Origin: Elusimicrobiota bacterium
Lineage (GTDB): Bacteria; Elusimicrobiota; Elusimicrobia; UBA1565; UBA9628
Assembly (NCBI GenBank): GCA_023213235.1
Contig: CP096137.1
Span: 941,587-1,005,586, forward strand
Length of the DNA stretch: 64,000 nucleotides
Direction of reading: 5' to 3'
Under the pieces are notes generated by a model. The model had not been told where the DNA came from. It made no database searches and saw only the letters and a list, made by a program, of their open reading frames with translations. Both the position numbers and the translations under genes were made by a program. Positions 28,734 to 37,793 of the stretch are shown here, one piece after another. How positions within the stretch are numbered: the first letter of the stretch is position 1; each line of letters opens with the position of its first letter.

Positions 28734-29714
28734 TCATGAAACGACTCCGTCGATAAGCCAATCGTCGCCGTAGACGCCGATCTTCGGCGATTTCAAACGG
28801 GGCGCGGTGTTCGGGTCGTCGGCGCCCGACAGCAGCTTGGGCGACAGGAAAACCTTCGCCTCGTCGATGAGCCCGGCGCGAAGGAAAGCCGCGTGGACGG
28901 TCGGACCGCCTTCGACGAGCAAGGTTCCGACGCCGCGCTTCGACAGCTCCTTGAGAACGGCGCGCAAGCCCGCCGAACCCTTGGGCTTGTACACCACGGT
29001 CGGCGCCGCGGAGTCGAAGACGCGGGCCTTCTTCGGCAGCGCGCGGCGCCCGGCGAGAACGACGCGCAGCGGGTTCTTGCCGGCGCCGTGCGCGGTCAAA
29101 GCGGGGTCGTCCGCCAGGACGGTGCCGGCACCGACGAGGATCGCATCGACTTGAGCGCGAAGCCGGTGCACCTCGGCTCGCGCGTTGGGCCCGGTGACCC
29201 AGCGGGACTTGCCGGAGGCGGAAGCGGCCTTGCCGTCCAGCGAGAGAGCGGTCTTGAGGATGACCCAGGGGCGGCCCCGGCGCATCAGCGAGAAGAATCC
29301 TCGGTTGAGCTTCTCCGCCTCGGCCGTCCAGTTCTCAGCGAGCTCGACCGTGATTCCGGCGCGGCGCAGGATGGCGACGCCCCGGCCCGCGACCTTGGGG
29401 TTGGGATCGAGAGAAGCGCAGACGACCTTCTTGATGCCGCGAGCGGCCAACGTCTCGGCGCAGGAGGGGGTCTTCTTGCCTTTGAAAGGGGAACACGGCT
29501 CCATCGTGAGATACGCCGTCGCCCCGCGGGCCCGCTCGCGGGCGCGGTGAAGCGCCATCGGCTCCGCGTGGGCTCCGCCGAAGCGGCGGTGGGCGCCCTC
29601 CGCGATGATCCGGCCGCCCTTGACCATCACGCAGCCGACGCGCGGATTCGGGGACGTGTCGCTCGCCTTGGAGCGGCGGGCCACGATGAACGCCCGGCGC
29701 ATGGGATCGATCAC
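28734..29714 (-). CDS. ribD: Riboflavin biosynthesis deaminase/reductase
   Basis: A 326-residue two-domain enzyme. The deaminase domain has NPRVGCVMVKGGRIIAEGAH, GGAHAEPMAL (zinc His-Ala-Glu with the catalytic Glu) and MEPCSPFKGKKTPSCAETL (zinc cysteines). The reductase domain has RPWVILKTALSLDGKAAS, LVGAGTVLADDPALT and LLVEGGPTVHAAFL. It deaminates and then reduces the ribosylamino pyrimidine using NADPH. GTG 29714 is chosen because it overlaps the stop of the upstream dehydrogenase (GTGA); ATG 29702 is the alternative. No FMN riboswitch precedes it, as there is no leader. Confidence 0.92.
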   Translation of the reverse strand: MIDPMRRAFIVARRSKASDTSPNPRVGCVMVKGGRIIAEGAHRRFGGAHAEPMALHRARERARGATAYLTMEPCSPFKGKKTPSCAETLAARGIKKVVCASLDPNPKVAGRGVAILRRAGITVELAENWTAEAEKLNRGFFSLMRRGRPWVILKTALSLDGKAASASGKSRWVTGPNARAEVHRLRAQVDAILVGAGTVLADDPALTAHGAGKNPLRVVLAGRRALPKKARVFDSAAPTVVYKPKGSAGLRAVLKELSKRGVGTLLVEGGPTVHAAFLRAGLIDEAKVFLSPKLLSGADDPNTAPRLKSPKIGVYGDDWLIDGVVS

Positions 29715-30737
29715 GCGGTCACCACCGCCTTCGGGATCGACTTGTCGGCGTTGGCCTTGAAGAAGTCCGGGATGTCGGCGAGCTTGACCGCGCCCGAGAT
29801 GAGGAGGTCGGTGCGGACTTTGCCCGCGGAGAGCAGGCGCACGGCCTCCTTGAAGTGGCGCGGCGTGTGGTGGAAGACGCCGTGGATCGCGATCTGCTGG
29901 TAGTGGACGCGGTGGACGTCGAACGGGACGGTCGTGCCGGGGCGCAGCCGCCGAACAGGCAGACCTTTCCTCCATTGCGCACGAGCTCGACCGCCAGGAG
30001 ATGGGTGTCGACTTTACCGACGGCCTCGAACACGTGCTGAGGGCCCATCTTGTCGGCCCAGTCGCGGACGTCCTCTTTGAATCCGTCGTCGAGAGTGGAG
30101 AAGGTCTTCTCGGCGCCGGCCTCGCGGGCGGAGCGGAGGTGATCCTTTGAACGGCCCAAGACGGCGACGCGGGCGCCGCGCGCTTTCAGCGCGTGGACGA
30201 GCATCACGGACATCGGGCCGGCCCCGATGATCATGGCCGAATCGTTTTGTTTCACATCCATGATCTCGGCCGCATGAATCGTGGTCGAGAACGGCTCCGC
30301 CATCGCGCCGATCTCGAAGGGCGTCGACGCCTTGAGCGGATGAAGGTTGTGCTTCACGATGTGCGCGGGAACCAGATCGTATTCCCCGTAGGCTCCGTTG
30401 TGGAGCTTCAACGCGGGGCACAGGTGGTTCTGGCCGTGCGTGCACCAGTAGCAGTCGTCCATCGGCGCGGAGTTGGCGACGACGACGCGATCGCCTTCCT
30501 TGGCCGAGGTCACGCCCTTTCCGACCGCCGACACGGTGCCGGCGAGCTCATGGCCGAAGGGGAGGGATACTTGCCGAGCAGGACGGGGTGGCCTTGTCGA
30601 TACGCCTTGAAGTCGGTGCCGCAGGTCAGAGCCGCGCCGAGCTTGACGACGACCTCGCCGGCGCCGGGCGCGGGGACGGGTCGCTCCTCGAGGCGGATAT
30701 CGCGGGGGCCGTGGTAGATCACCGCGCGCATCTTCAT
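29711..30737 (-). CDS. Zinc-dependent medium-chain dehydrogenase (two frame breaks)
   Basis: Reading across breaks at 30559-30562 and 29939-29942 gives 342 residues. GAALTCGTDFKAYRQG has the catalytic-zinc cysteine and FGHELAGTV the His-Glu pair; structural zinc cysteines appear around DDCYWCTHGQNHLC, with CPAL following. The Rossmann motif is IIGAGPMSVMLVHAL. It belongs to the threonine/sorbitol-dehydrogenase-like group, but the substrate cannot be assigned. It overlaps a second dehydrogenase upstream (ATGA) and ribD downstream (GTGA), so it is expressed with riboflavin synthesis. The two dehydrogenases are paralogues, not near-copies. Confidence 0.83.
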
Positions 30738-31735
30738 TTGGGCGTGAGCACGGACTTGAGGGTTTGGCGCGTCTTGACCGCCTTCACCGCGTCGGCGAAC
30801 TTCGAGATCGGGAAGGACATCGGCCCGAGGATGAGCGGGTTGAACGTCTTGGACGCGATCAGATCGAAGGCTTCCTTGAGGTCCTCGAGCGCGGGCGAGT
30901 ACGACGAGACGATCGAGAGCTCGCGGTGGTAGATCTGGTTCAAGTCGAGCTTCATGAACGGGTCCGGGTGGAAGGACGCGAACACGTTGAGGATGCCGCC
31001 GTCGCGCAGCCAGGCGACGGACTTGGCGATCAGGGCCGGCGTGCCGGCGGAGAAGACGATCGCGTCGAAGCCGCGCGAGGCGCTCGCGGACTCGCCGAGG
31101 GCGGCGAACTCCTCGGGCGACGAGGCCGCCTTGCCGTAGCGCAGGAACTTGCGCACGCGCTCGGCGTCGAGGTCGAGGCCGACGGGGATCGCGCCGCGGA
31201 GCTTCAGCAGCTGGCCCGTCATCTGGCCGATCGCGCCCAGGCCGATGATGCCGATCACGTCGCCTTCGCCCGCGCCGATGCGCTTGACGTTCCGGAGGAC
31301 GCAGGCCAGAGGCTCGGTCTGGGAGGCCGCGACCGGGTCCAGGCCCTCGGGGACCTTGAACGCGGCGTGCTTCACGTGGAGGGCGGGCACGCGGACGAAC
31401 TCGGCGAAGCCGCCGGGGTCGATGTTCGTCGTCTTGAACTGGCGGCACATGCTCTGCTGGCCCTTGCGGCAGTAGTGGCAGTCGAGGCAGGGCACGTGGT
31501 GGGAGACGACGAGGCGGTCGCCTTCCTTGAAGGGGGAGCCGTGGCCGGCTTTTGCGACGATTCCGCACAGCTCGTGCCCGAGGATCGCGCCGGCGGCGCG
31601 AGTGTCGAGCTTCATGACGTCGGTGCCGCAGAGGCCGCAGACTTCGACGGCCAACAGGAGTTCGCCGGTCCCGATCTCGGGGACCGGGACTTCGGAGAGA
31701 ACGGCGCGGCCGTCGCGGGCCAGGATGGCCTTCAT
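30734..31735 (-). CDS. Zinc-dependent medium-chain dehydrogenase, first gene of the operon
   Basis: A 333-residue intact protein. VEVCGLCGTDVMKLDTRAAG contains the catalytic cysteine, ILGHELCGIV the His-Glu pair, and CLDCHYCRKGQQSMC the four structural zinc cysteines. The NAD(P)-binding motif is IIGLGAIGQMTGQLL. Substrate unknown; possible classes are sorbitol, threonine or other secondary alcohols. It leads a minus-strand operon of nine overlapping genes ending with purH. A TATCAT box (31755-31750) lies 14 bases before ATG 31735 and overlaps the divergent TAGAAT box of the next gene. Confidence 0.85.
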   Translation of the reverse strand: MKAILARDGRAVLSEVPVPEIGTGELLLAVEVCGLCGTDVMKLDTRAAGAILGHELCGIVAKAGHGSPFKEGDRLVVSHHVPCLDCHYCRKGQQSMCRQFKTTNIDPGGFAEFVRVPALHVKHAAFKVPEGLDPVAASQTEPLACVLRNVKRIGAGEGDVIGIIGLGAIGQMTGQLLKLRGAIPVGLDLDAERVRKFLRYGKAASSPEEFAALGESASASRGFDAIVFSAGTPALIAKSVAWLRDGGILNVFASFHPDPFMKLDLNQIYHRELSIVSSYSPALEDLKEAFDLIASKTFNPLILGPMSFPISKFADAVKAVKTRQTLKSVLTPK

Positions 31736-31749
31736 AAAGAGCTGACCCA

Positions 31750-31759
31750 ATGATAGAAT
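31750..31759. promoter_or_regulatory. Overlapping divergent -10 boxes
   Basis: ATGATAGAAT contains TATCAT on the minus strand (31755-31750) and TAGAAT on the plus strand (31754-31759), overlapping by two bases. They serve the dehydrogenase/riboflavin operon and the TPR gene. Confidence 0.5.
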
Positions 31760-31770
31760 ATCGGCCGCCC

Positions 31771-32934
31771 GTGCGACAATTGCTCATTCTCGTCCTTCTC
31801 GCGGCTCCCGCCGCGGCCCGGAAGACCTCGATCACCCCGGAGATGGACCGCCTTCTGCGCGAGGGCGTCGACGCCATCTACCGCATGGATTTCCCCGCCG
31901 CCGAAGCGGCCACCGCCAAGGCGATCGCGCTGGACCCCGAGTACCCTTACGCCTACCTCGGCCGGGCCGCGACCGACCTCATCCGCTTCGCCTACGGGAC
32001 CGAGCACGGCGACCCGTCCTTGCTGGCGGCCTTCCAGGTCAAGATCGCGGAGACGATCAAGATCGCCGAGGCCTACCTGAAGAAGCACCCCAAGGACCCC
32101 GACGTCCTCTTCGTGCTCGGCTCGGCGCACGGAATCTCGGGCCGCCTGTGCATCGTCCAGCGCAAGTGGCTCAAGGCGTTCGGCCACGGCCGCGCGTCGA
32201 TGAAGAGCATCCGCCTGGCCGCCAAGCTCGACCCCGAGCTCTACGACGCTCAGCTGGGCCTGGGCATGTTCGACTACTACGTCGCGACGATCCCCAAGTT
32301 CGCCGGGTGGCTGGCCAAGGTGTTCCTGGGCGGCGACCGCCAGCGCGGCATCGCCGGGATCAAGATCGCCGCGGAGAAGGGGCAGTACACGAAGACCGCG
32401 GCCCAGCTGATCCTCGTCGAGATCTACCTCGAGGACGACTTCGGCGCGCGCAACACCGCCGAGGGCCTGAAGCTCGCGCGGCAGATCCACGCGCAGTACC
32501 CGACGAGCCCCATGCTCGACGCCTGCCTCATCGTCGGCCTCTACGAGGACGGCAGGCACGAAGAAGCGGTGAAGGAGGCGCGGCTGTTCCAGGAGAAGGT
32601 CAAGACCGGGAAATACCCGGCCCTGAACCTCGCCAAAAGCCACGCCCTGCTCGGAACCTTGCTCTGGGGCGCGGGGGACAAGGACAAGGCGCTGGCCGAG
32701 TTCCAGGCCGGCTCCGACGCGCGCGGCGGCGGCGTGCGCACGCGCTGGATGGTGTGGAGCCGCGTGCGCGCCGGACAGCTGCTCGACGCGCTCGGCCGCC
32801 GCGCCGAGGCGATTTCCGCCTACAAGGCCGCGTACGACGAGAAGGACGACTGGGGCTACCGCGAGATCATCAAGCCCTGCCTGAAGGCGCCGTGCGTCGG
32901 GGCGAAGTACCCCGGCCATTTCTCGCCGCATTGA
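31771..32934 (+). CDS. Secreted TPR protein (DUF3808/TTC39-like)
   Basis: A 387-residue protein if started at GTG 31771, which gives a good signal peptide (VRQLLILVLLAAPAAA) and lies 11 bases after a TAGAAT box; ATG 31750 would add seven residues. Helical repeats follow, such as AEAATAKAIALDPEYPYAYL, DAQLGLGMFDYYVATIPKFA and ALLGTLLWGAGDKDKALAEF. The arrangement, including the unusual FDYYVATIP and the GGDRQRGIAGIKIAAEKG segment, recalls DUF3808/TTC39-like TPR proteins. Role unknown; likely periplasmic scaffold. It ends 46 bases before speA. Confidence 0.7.
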   Translation: MRQLLILVLLAAPAAARKTSITPEMDRLLREGVDAIYRMDFPAAEAATAKAIALDPEYPYAYLGRAATDLIRFAYGTEHGDPSLLAAFQVKIAETIKIAEAYLKKHPKDPDVLFVLGSAHGISGRLCIVQRKWLKAFGHGRASMKSIRLAAKLDPELYDAQLGLGMFDYYVATIPKFAGWLAKVFLGGDRQRGIAGIKIAAEKGQYTKTAAQLILVEIYLEDDFGARNTAEGLKLARQIHAQYPTSPMLDACLIVGLYEDGRHEEAVKEARLFQEKVKTGKYPALNLAKSHALLGTLLWGAGDKDKALAEFQAGSDARGGGVRTRWMVWSRVRAGQLLDALGRRAEAISAYKAAYDEKDDWGYREIIKPCLKAPCVGAKYPGHFSPH

Positions 32935-32967
32935 TCTCGCGCAACCGCGGACGGGGCTTTTCCGTCG

Positions 32968-32973
32968 TATAAT
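32968..32973 (+). promoter_or_regulatory. -10 box of speA
   Basis: TATAAT, seven bases before ATG 32981; leaderless geometry. Confidence 0.65.
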
Positions 32974-32980
32974 CTCAACG

Positions 32981-34975
32981 ATGCCCATTCACCCGAAGCC
33001 CTGGACGACGGAAGCCGCCGAGACGCTCTACAACCTGGAAGGTTGGGGGCTCAAGTATTTCGGCATCAACGCCAAGGGCAACGTGACGCTCCAGCCCAAG
33101 CGCGAGCCCGAGGACGCCATCGACGTCATGGACGTCGTCGAGGACGTGGCCTCCCGCGGCATCAAGATGCCGGTGCTCATCCGCTTCCAGGACATCCTGC
33201 GCCGTCGCGTCACGCTCATCAACGAGGCCTTCGGCGCGGCGATCAAGGAGTACGGCTACGGCGGCCGCTTCTTCGGCGTGTACCCGATCAAGGTCAACCA
33301 GTTCCGCGAGGTCGTCGAGGAGATCTCCGACGCAGGCCGCGCGTGGCAGTACGGCCTCGAGGCCGGTTCTAAGGGCGAGTTGTTGGCTGTTCTCGCCATG
33401 AACTCGAGCGAGGCGCTCACCATCGTCAACGGCTACAAAGACGAGTCGATGATGCGCCTGGCGATGCTCGGCCTCAAGCTCGGCAAGAAGGTCATCGTCG
33501 TCGTCGAGAAGCTCTCCGAGCTGCGCCTGCTGCTCGACGCGGCCAAGGAGGCCGGCGTACGCCCGCTCATCGGCGTGCGCGTCAAGCTCCAGACGACGGG
33601 CGTCGGCAAGTGGCGCAGCTCCTCCGGACACTTCGCCAAGTTCGGTCTCACGACGCCGGAGATCCTCGCGGCCGTCGAGACGCTGAAGGCCGAGGGCATG
33701 AGCGACTGCCTGAAGCTCGTCCATTTCCACATCGGCTCGCAGATCAGCGACATCCGCGTGATCAAGGACGCGGTCAAGGAAGGCGCGCGCTACTACGCGA
33801 AGCTGCGAAAGATGGGCCTCGGCGTCGAGTTCGTGGACTGCGGCGGCGGCCTGGGCGTCGACTACGACGGCACGCACACCGCCGTCGACAGCTCGATGAA
33901 CTACAACATGCGCGAGTACGTCGCCGACGTCGTGTACTCGATCCAGGAAGTCTGCAAGCAGGAGAAGGTGCCCGAGCCGAACATCGTCACCGAGTCCGGC
34001 CGCTCCATGGTCGCCCACCACGCGCTCCTCGTCGTCAACGTGTTCGGCTCGATCGAGACGGGTGCCACGCCCATCGAGTTCCGCGAGACGCCCGACGAGC
34101 ACCAGGTCGTGCGCGAGCTGCGCGAGGCGATCAAGGGCCTCAACCCCAAGAACCTCGCCGAGAGCTTCCACGACGGCCAGCAGCATCAGGAGGAGGCGTT
34201 CACCTTGTTCAAGCTCGGCTACCTCGGCCTCGAGGACAAGGCCAAGGTCGAGCACCTGTACTGGAAGCTGTGCCTGGAGATCGGCAAGCACCTGCCGAAG
34301 GCCAAATTTGTATCAGAGGACCTTCTTGAAATGCAGAAGGCGCTCAACGACCAGTACCTCTGCAACTTCTCCCTGTTCCAGTCGTTGCCCGACTCCTGGG
34401 CGATCGGCCAGCTGTTCCCGATCATGCCGCTGCACCGCCTGACCGAGGAGCCGACCCGCCGCGCCTCGCTCGTCGACATCACGTGCGACTCCGACGGCAA
34501 GATCCAGAACTTCGCGTGCCACCGCAGCGCCGGCGGCACCCTGCCGGTCCACAACCTCGACGGCAAGCCTTATTACCTCGGCTTCTTCCTGATGGGCGCC
34601 TACCAGGCGACGATGGGCGACATCCACAACTTGTTCGGGCGCGTGAATGAAGTCCACGTCTTCAAGGACGAGGCCGAGGAGAAGGGCTACTACATCGAGG
34701 AGACGATTCAGGGCCAGACGGTCCGCGACGTGCTCTCCGACATCCAGTACTCCGACTTCGAGCTCGTGCGCATGATCAAGGAGGCGGCCGACGCCCAGAT
34801 CAAGTCCGGCGCGCTCAAGCCGCGCGAGGCGGCCGACCTCGTCGACCGCTACGAAGCCGTTTTGAGCGAGTACACCTACGTCGACCACCTGCCGAGCGCC
34901 GACGAGAACAAGCTCCTGCCCGGCCGCGCGAAGACGAACGGCCACCACAAGCCGGCCGAGCCCGTCGTTCCTTGA
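32981..34975 (+). CDS. speA: Biosynthetic arginine decarboxylase
   Basis: A 664-residue PLP enzyme of the alanine-racemase-fold decarboxylases. RFFGVYPIKVNQFREVVEEI carries the PLP lysine in YPIKVNQ, and LVHFHIGSQISDIRVIKDAV and VDCGGGLGVDYDGTHT form the cofactor-phosphate site. GLEAGSKGELLAVLA and NITSESGR-type sequence (observed NIVTESGRSMVAHHA) are also typical. It makes agmatine from arginine, the first step of one putrescine/spermidine route. No agmatinase or agmatine deiminase is in the window. The stop overlaps a TTG start of the cupin gene. Confidence 0.95.
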   Translation: MPIHPKPWTTEAAETLYNLEGWGLKYFGINAKGNVTLQPKREPEDAIDVMDVVEDVASRGIKMPVLIRFQDILRRRVTLINEAFGAAIKEYGYGGRFFGVYPIKVNQFREVVEEISDAGRAWQYGLEAGSKGELLAVLAMNSSEALTIVNGYKDESMMRLAMLGLKLGKKVIVVVEKLSELRLLLDAAKEAGVRPLIGVRVKLQTTGVGKWRSSSGHFAKFGLTTPEILAAVETLKAEGMSDCLKLVHFHIGSQISDIRVIKDAVKEGARYYAKLRKMGLGVEFVDCGGGLGVDYDGTHTAVDSSMNYNMREYVADVVYSIQEVCKQEKVPEPNIVTESGRSMVAHHALLVVNVFGSIETGATPIEFRETPDEHQVVRELREAIKGLNPKNLAESFHDGQQHQEEAFTLFKLGYLGLEDKAKVEHLYWKLCLEIGKHLPKAKFVSEDLLEMQKALNDQYLCNFSLFQSLPDSWAIGQLFPIMPLHRLTEEPTRRASLVDITCDSDGKIQNFACHRSAGGTLPVHNLDGKPYYLGFFLMGAYQATMGDIHNLFGRVNEVHVFKDEAEEKGYYIEETIQGQTVRDVLSDIQYSDFELVRMIKEAADAQIKSGALKPREAADLVDRYEAVLSEYTYVDHLPSADENKLLPGRAKTNGHHKPAEPVVP

Positions 34976-35418
34976 CGGCCGCCGAGCTCGCGGCGTCCCT
35001 CGACCTCAAGCCTCACCCCGAGGGCGGGTTCTTCCGAGAGACCTACCGCTCCGCCGCCTCGACGGCCATCCTCTACCTGCTCGGCGAGGGGGACAGGTCG
35101 AACCTCCACCGGATCAAGTCGGACGAGATCTGGCATTGGCACCGCGGCGGGACGCTCGAGCTGACCCAGATCTCGCCGGAGGGCCGGGCTGAGACCGTCC
35201 TGATCTCCCAGGACAATCCCCAGCACGTCGTGCCGGCGGGGTATTGGTTCGGCGGGCGGCCCGAGAAGGGCGCGGGCTTCGTCCTGTGCGGCTGCACGGT
35301 CGCGCCGCCGTTCGAGTTCAAGGACTTCGAGCTCGGCAAACGGAACAAGCTCGTCGAGCTTTTCCCGCTCCACCGCGAGATCATCGTCGCGCTCACTCCC
35401 GAATACGGCTGCTACTGA
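34972..35418 (+). CDS. DUF985 cupin-fold protein
   Basis: A 148-residue single cupin. LKPHPEGGFFRETYRS and LYLLGEGDRSNLHRIKSDEI, then WHWHRGGTLELTQI, match DUF985; the histidines in HRIKSDEIWHWH are the usual metal or ligand site, and VPAGYWFGGRPEKGAGFVLC is the second strand motif. The family is common, without a firm function. TTG 34972 is taken as the start because it overlaps the speA stop (TTGA) and gives the standard N-terminus. Its own TGA stop lies in the dispersed repeat copy B. Confidence 0.88.
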   Translation: MTAAELAASLDLKPHPEGGFFRETYRSAASTAILYLLGEGDRSNLHRIKSDEIWHWHRGGTLELTQISPEGRAETVLISQDNPQHVVPAGYWFGGRPEKGAGFVLCGCTVAPPFEFKDFELGKRNKLVELFPLHREIIVALTPEYGCY

Positions 35419-35454
35419 ATGTAGGTGCCAGGCCCGTACATTCGGTAAATTCTC
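35415..35454 (-). repeat. Dispersed 38-40 bp repeat, copy B
   Basis: Reverse-strand copy of the element at 22498-22535; in the minus orientation it begins GAGAATTTACCG, continues AATGTACGGGCCTGGCAC and ends CTACATTCAG. It fills the gap between two convergent genes. Its left end supplies the TGA of the cupin gene and its right end the TGA of the methyltransferase gene. Confidence 0.7.
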
Positions 35455-36628
35455 AGGCCTTCACGAAGCGGCCGAGGTAGCCCACGCGCGTCGACGGCGT
35501 CAGCGTGAACGCGAACTCGGGATGGACGCGGCGGCGCAAGAGTGACAAGGCGAACGGCGCGCCGAGGACGGGACGGATGCCCGTCAGGTCCTTCAGCGCG
35601 AGCCCGTTCGCGGCGCCCGCGGCCTCGAGCTCGCGCGGCTTGATGAACATCCCGTAGGCGTGCACGTTCGCCGGTCCCTCGTGGCTCACGAAGCCGATGC
35701 CTTTGACGGCGAGAAGCCAGGCCTCCGGCGTGCGGTTGAAGGTGTGGAAGAAGAGCGCGCCGCCGGGTTTGAGCACGCGGGCGGCCTCGGCGACGGCCCG
35801 CGCGGGCTCGTCGACGTGCTCGAGGATGTCCATCAGCAGGACGGCGTCGTACGCGCCGTCCGGTTCGTCGAGCGAGAGCGCGTTTCCGGGCGCGTACAGC
35901 GCGCCCTGCGGAGCGCGTGACCGCGCCGCCTCGAGCGACCGGGGCGAGAGGTCCACGCCTTTGACGCGAAAGCCGGCGGCGGCGAGGGGGTTCGAGATCA
36001 AGCCGCCGCCGCAGCCGACGTCGAGAACGGACGCGCCGGGGCCGATGCCCTCGGTCCGGAGCGCCTCGCGGATATAGGCGAGGCGCGTGGGAGTCTCGGC
36101 CCGCAGCAAGGCGATCGCGTGGCCGTCGCCCTCGTGCCAGCGCTCTCCGAGCTCGTCGTAGAACTCGTTGTCGACGCCGGCCGCCTCGACGCGCGCGCGC
36201 CGTCCTCCGATCCAGTACGCCCATTGATAGGCGCTTAGGCCGAAGACGGCGAACGGAAGCGCCAGGCGCAGGGCGGCGCCCTCGCCGGCGAACCACAGCG
36301 CGCCGACGGCGATCATGACGCACGGATGCAGCGCGAACAGCGCGGCGTGCACCCAGTGCTCGTTCCCGCCGCACTCGCGCGCGTGGATCCACTGGTCCTT
36401 CGTCACGAGAATCGTCGAGGCGATCACGCCGGCGGCGTACAGGCGCGCCGTTTCGGGCGCCGGATCTAAAAAGGCCGGAATCAGCATGACGAGGGCGAAG
36501 GCCGCGGAGTCGGCGACGTGCCCCCAGCTTTCCCAAGCGCCGAGGCGGCGCGAGCGGTGGAAGACGGCCTCGTCGACGAGCATCAGGACGGCCTGCGCCG
36601 CGACGAGAGGCAGGGCGAAGGCGGTCAT
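35453..36628 (-). CDS. Membrane-anchored SAM methyltransferase (UbiG-like C-terminal domain)
   Basis: A 391-residue fusion. Residues 1-145 form about four membrane helices rich in conserved-looking acidic and histidine residues: LVDEAVFHRSRRLGAWESWG, KDQWIHARECGGNEHWVHAA and LHPCV. The C-terminal 245 residues are a class I methyltransferase with VLDVGCGGGLISNPLAAAGF (motif I) and MDILEHVDEPARAVAEAARV, closest in pattern to UbiG-type O-methyltransferases. The start overlaps the stop of the type III polyketide synthase gene (ATGA), so it probably methylates that enzyme's product at the membrane. What the membrane domain does is unknown. Confidence 0.8.
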   Translation of the reverse strand: MTAFALPLVAAQAVLMLVDEAVFHRSRRLGAWESWGHVADSAAFALVMLIPAFLDPAPETARLYAAGVIASTILVTKDQWIHARECGGNEHWVHAALFALHPCVMIAVGALWFAGEGAALRLALPFAVFGLSAYQWAYWIGGRRARVEAAGVDNEFYDELGERWHEGDGHAIALLRAETPTRLAYIREALRTEGIGPGASVLDVGCGGGLISNPLAAAGFRVKGVDLSPRSLEAARSRAPQGALYAPGNALSLDEPDGAYDAVLLMDILEHVDEPARAVAEAARVLKPGGALFFHTFNRTPEAWLLAVKGIGFVSHEGPANVHAYGMFIKPRELEAAGAANGLALKDLTGIRPVLGAPFALSLLRRRVHPEFAFTLTPSTRVGYLGRFVKA

Positions 36629-37733
36629 CGGCGCTTGCGCAGCAGGTTCGCGACGATGGTCAGCCCCGGGCCGAAGGCGAGAGACAGGACGAGGTCGCCC
36701 GGGCGCACGTCGGAGTCGCCGAGCATCGCGCCCCAGACGTGGGGCAAGGTCGCCGAGGACATGTTGCCGCGGCGGCGCAGCAGCTCGCGGCTGTGGCGCG
36801 CGGCACCCTCCGGCAGTCCGAGCGCCCGCAGGACCGACTCGATGACGCGCGGGCCCCCGGGGTGGATCGCGAAATGACGGACCTCGTCGAGCCGCACGCC
36901 CGCGCTCGCGAGGAACTTCGCGGCGTAACCCGCGACCTGCGACCCGATGAGCGCCGGAACCTCGCGGCTCAAGGTCATCGCGAACGAGGAATCCTGCATG
37001 CGCCAGGTCATGTCCTTCTCGGTGCGCGGCAGGATCGCCTCGCCGGAGGCGAGCAGCTCGAAGGACCGCGGCTGGGGCTCGGCGCTGACGTCGAGGCGGA
37101 TCGCGCCGTCGGCGAACAAGGTGTTGACGACGACCTGGTCGTCGGCGGCCGCGTCGGGCTTGAGGTGCAGCGAGCACAGCTCGGCGAAGAAGAGGGCGGC
37201 GCGCGCGCGCTTCATGCCTCCGGCGGCCTCGCCGCGCACGAGGTTCGCCGCCATCGACGCGGCCGGGACCGAGGCGTAGCAGCCCATGTGGCCGATGTGG
37301 AGCACCCGGGAGCTCCAGCCGCGGCGCGAGACGATCCTCTGCGCGGCGTGGGGGAGGCGTAGCCCGTGCAGGACACCTGGACGACGTAGTCCGGCGCGGT
37401 CGCCTCGGGCGGCAGGGCGCGTCCGGCGAGGCGCAGGACCTCCTTCTCATAGACGGCCATGCGCGCCTGGAGCGTGGGCCGCCGCCAATTCGAGCCGCGG
37501 AACAGCTCCATGCGCGGCCAGTCGCCGTGCCGGAAGTCGCGCACCACGCTGGAACGCCGCCCGATGGCCGTTCCCCGGCCGAGCCGGTCGTAGAGGACCT
37601 GGGCGCGGCGCCGGGCGGCGGCGGGGCCGCCCGAGCGGACGAGGGCGCCCTTGAGCCAGGCGATGATCTCCGATTGGGGAAGCGGCGCCCCGACGGGGAT
37701 CGGACGGAAGTCGTGAAGGTATGCCGTCGCCAT
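36625..37733 (-). CDS. Type III polyketide synthase (one frame break)
   Basis: Reading across a break at 37350-37354 gives 369 residues. The catalytic triad of chalcone-synthase-like enzymes is visible: Cys in YVVQVSCTGYASP, His in VRHFAIHPGGPRVIESVLRA and Asn in RRRGNMSSATLPHVWGAML, with the glycine-rich SLAFGPGLT near the end. Such enzymes condense an acyl-CoA starter with malonyl-CoA; bacterial members make alkylpyrones, alkylresorcinols or phloroglucinols. Pairing with a membrane methyltransferase recalls alkylpyrone/alkylresorcinol pathways, which make membrane phenolic lipids. The starter unit cannot be read from the sequence. Confidence 0.87.
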
Positions 37734-37793
37734 GGAACAGATGTAACCATTCCGGGCGTTGCGCATTCGCGACGCCCGGGCCGCATTATTGCG

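Noticed and set aside
29700..29720. FMN riboswitch before ribD
   Set aside because: ribD overlaps the upstream dehydrogenase gene and no RFN-like conserved stems are present in or near the operon start.
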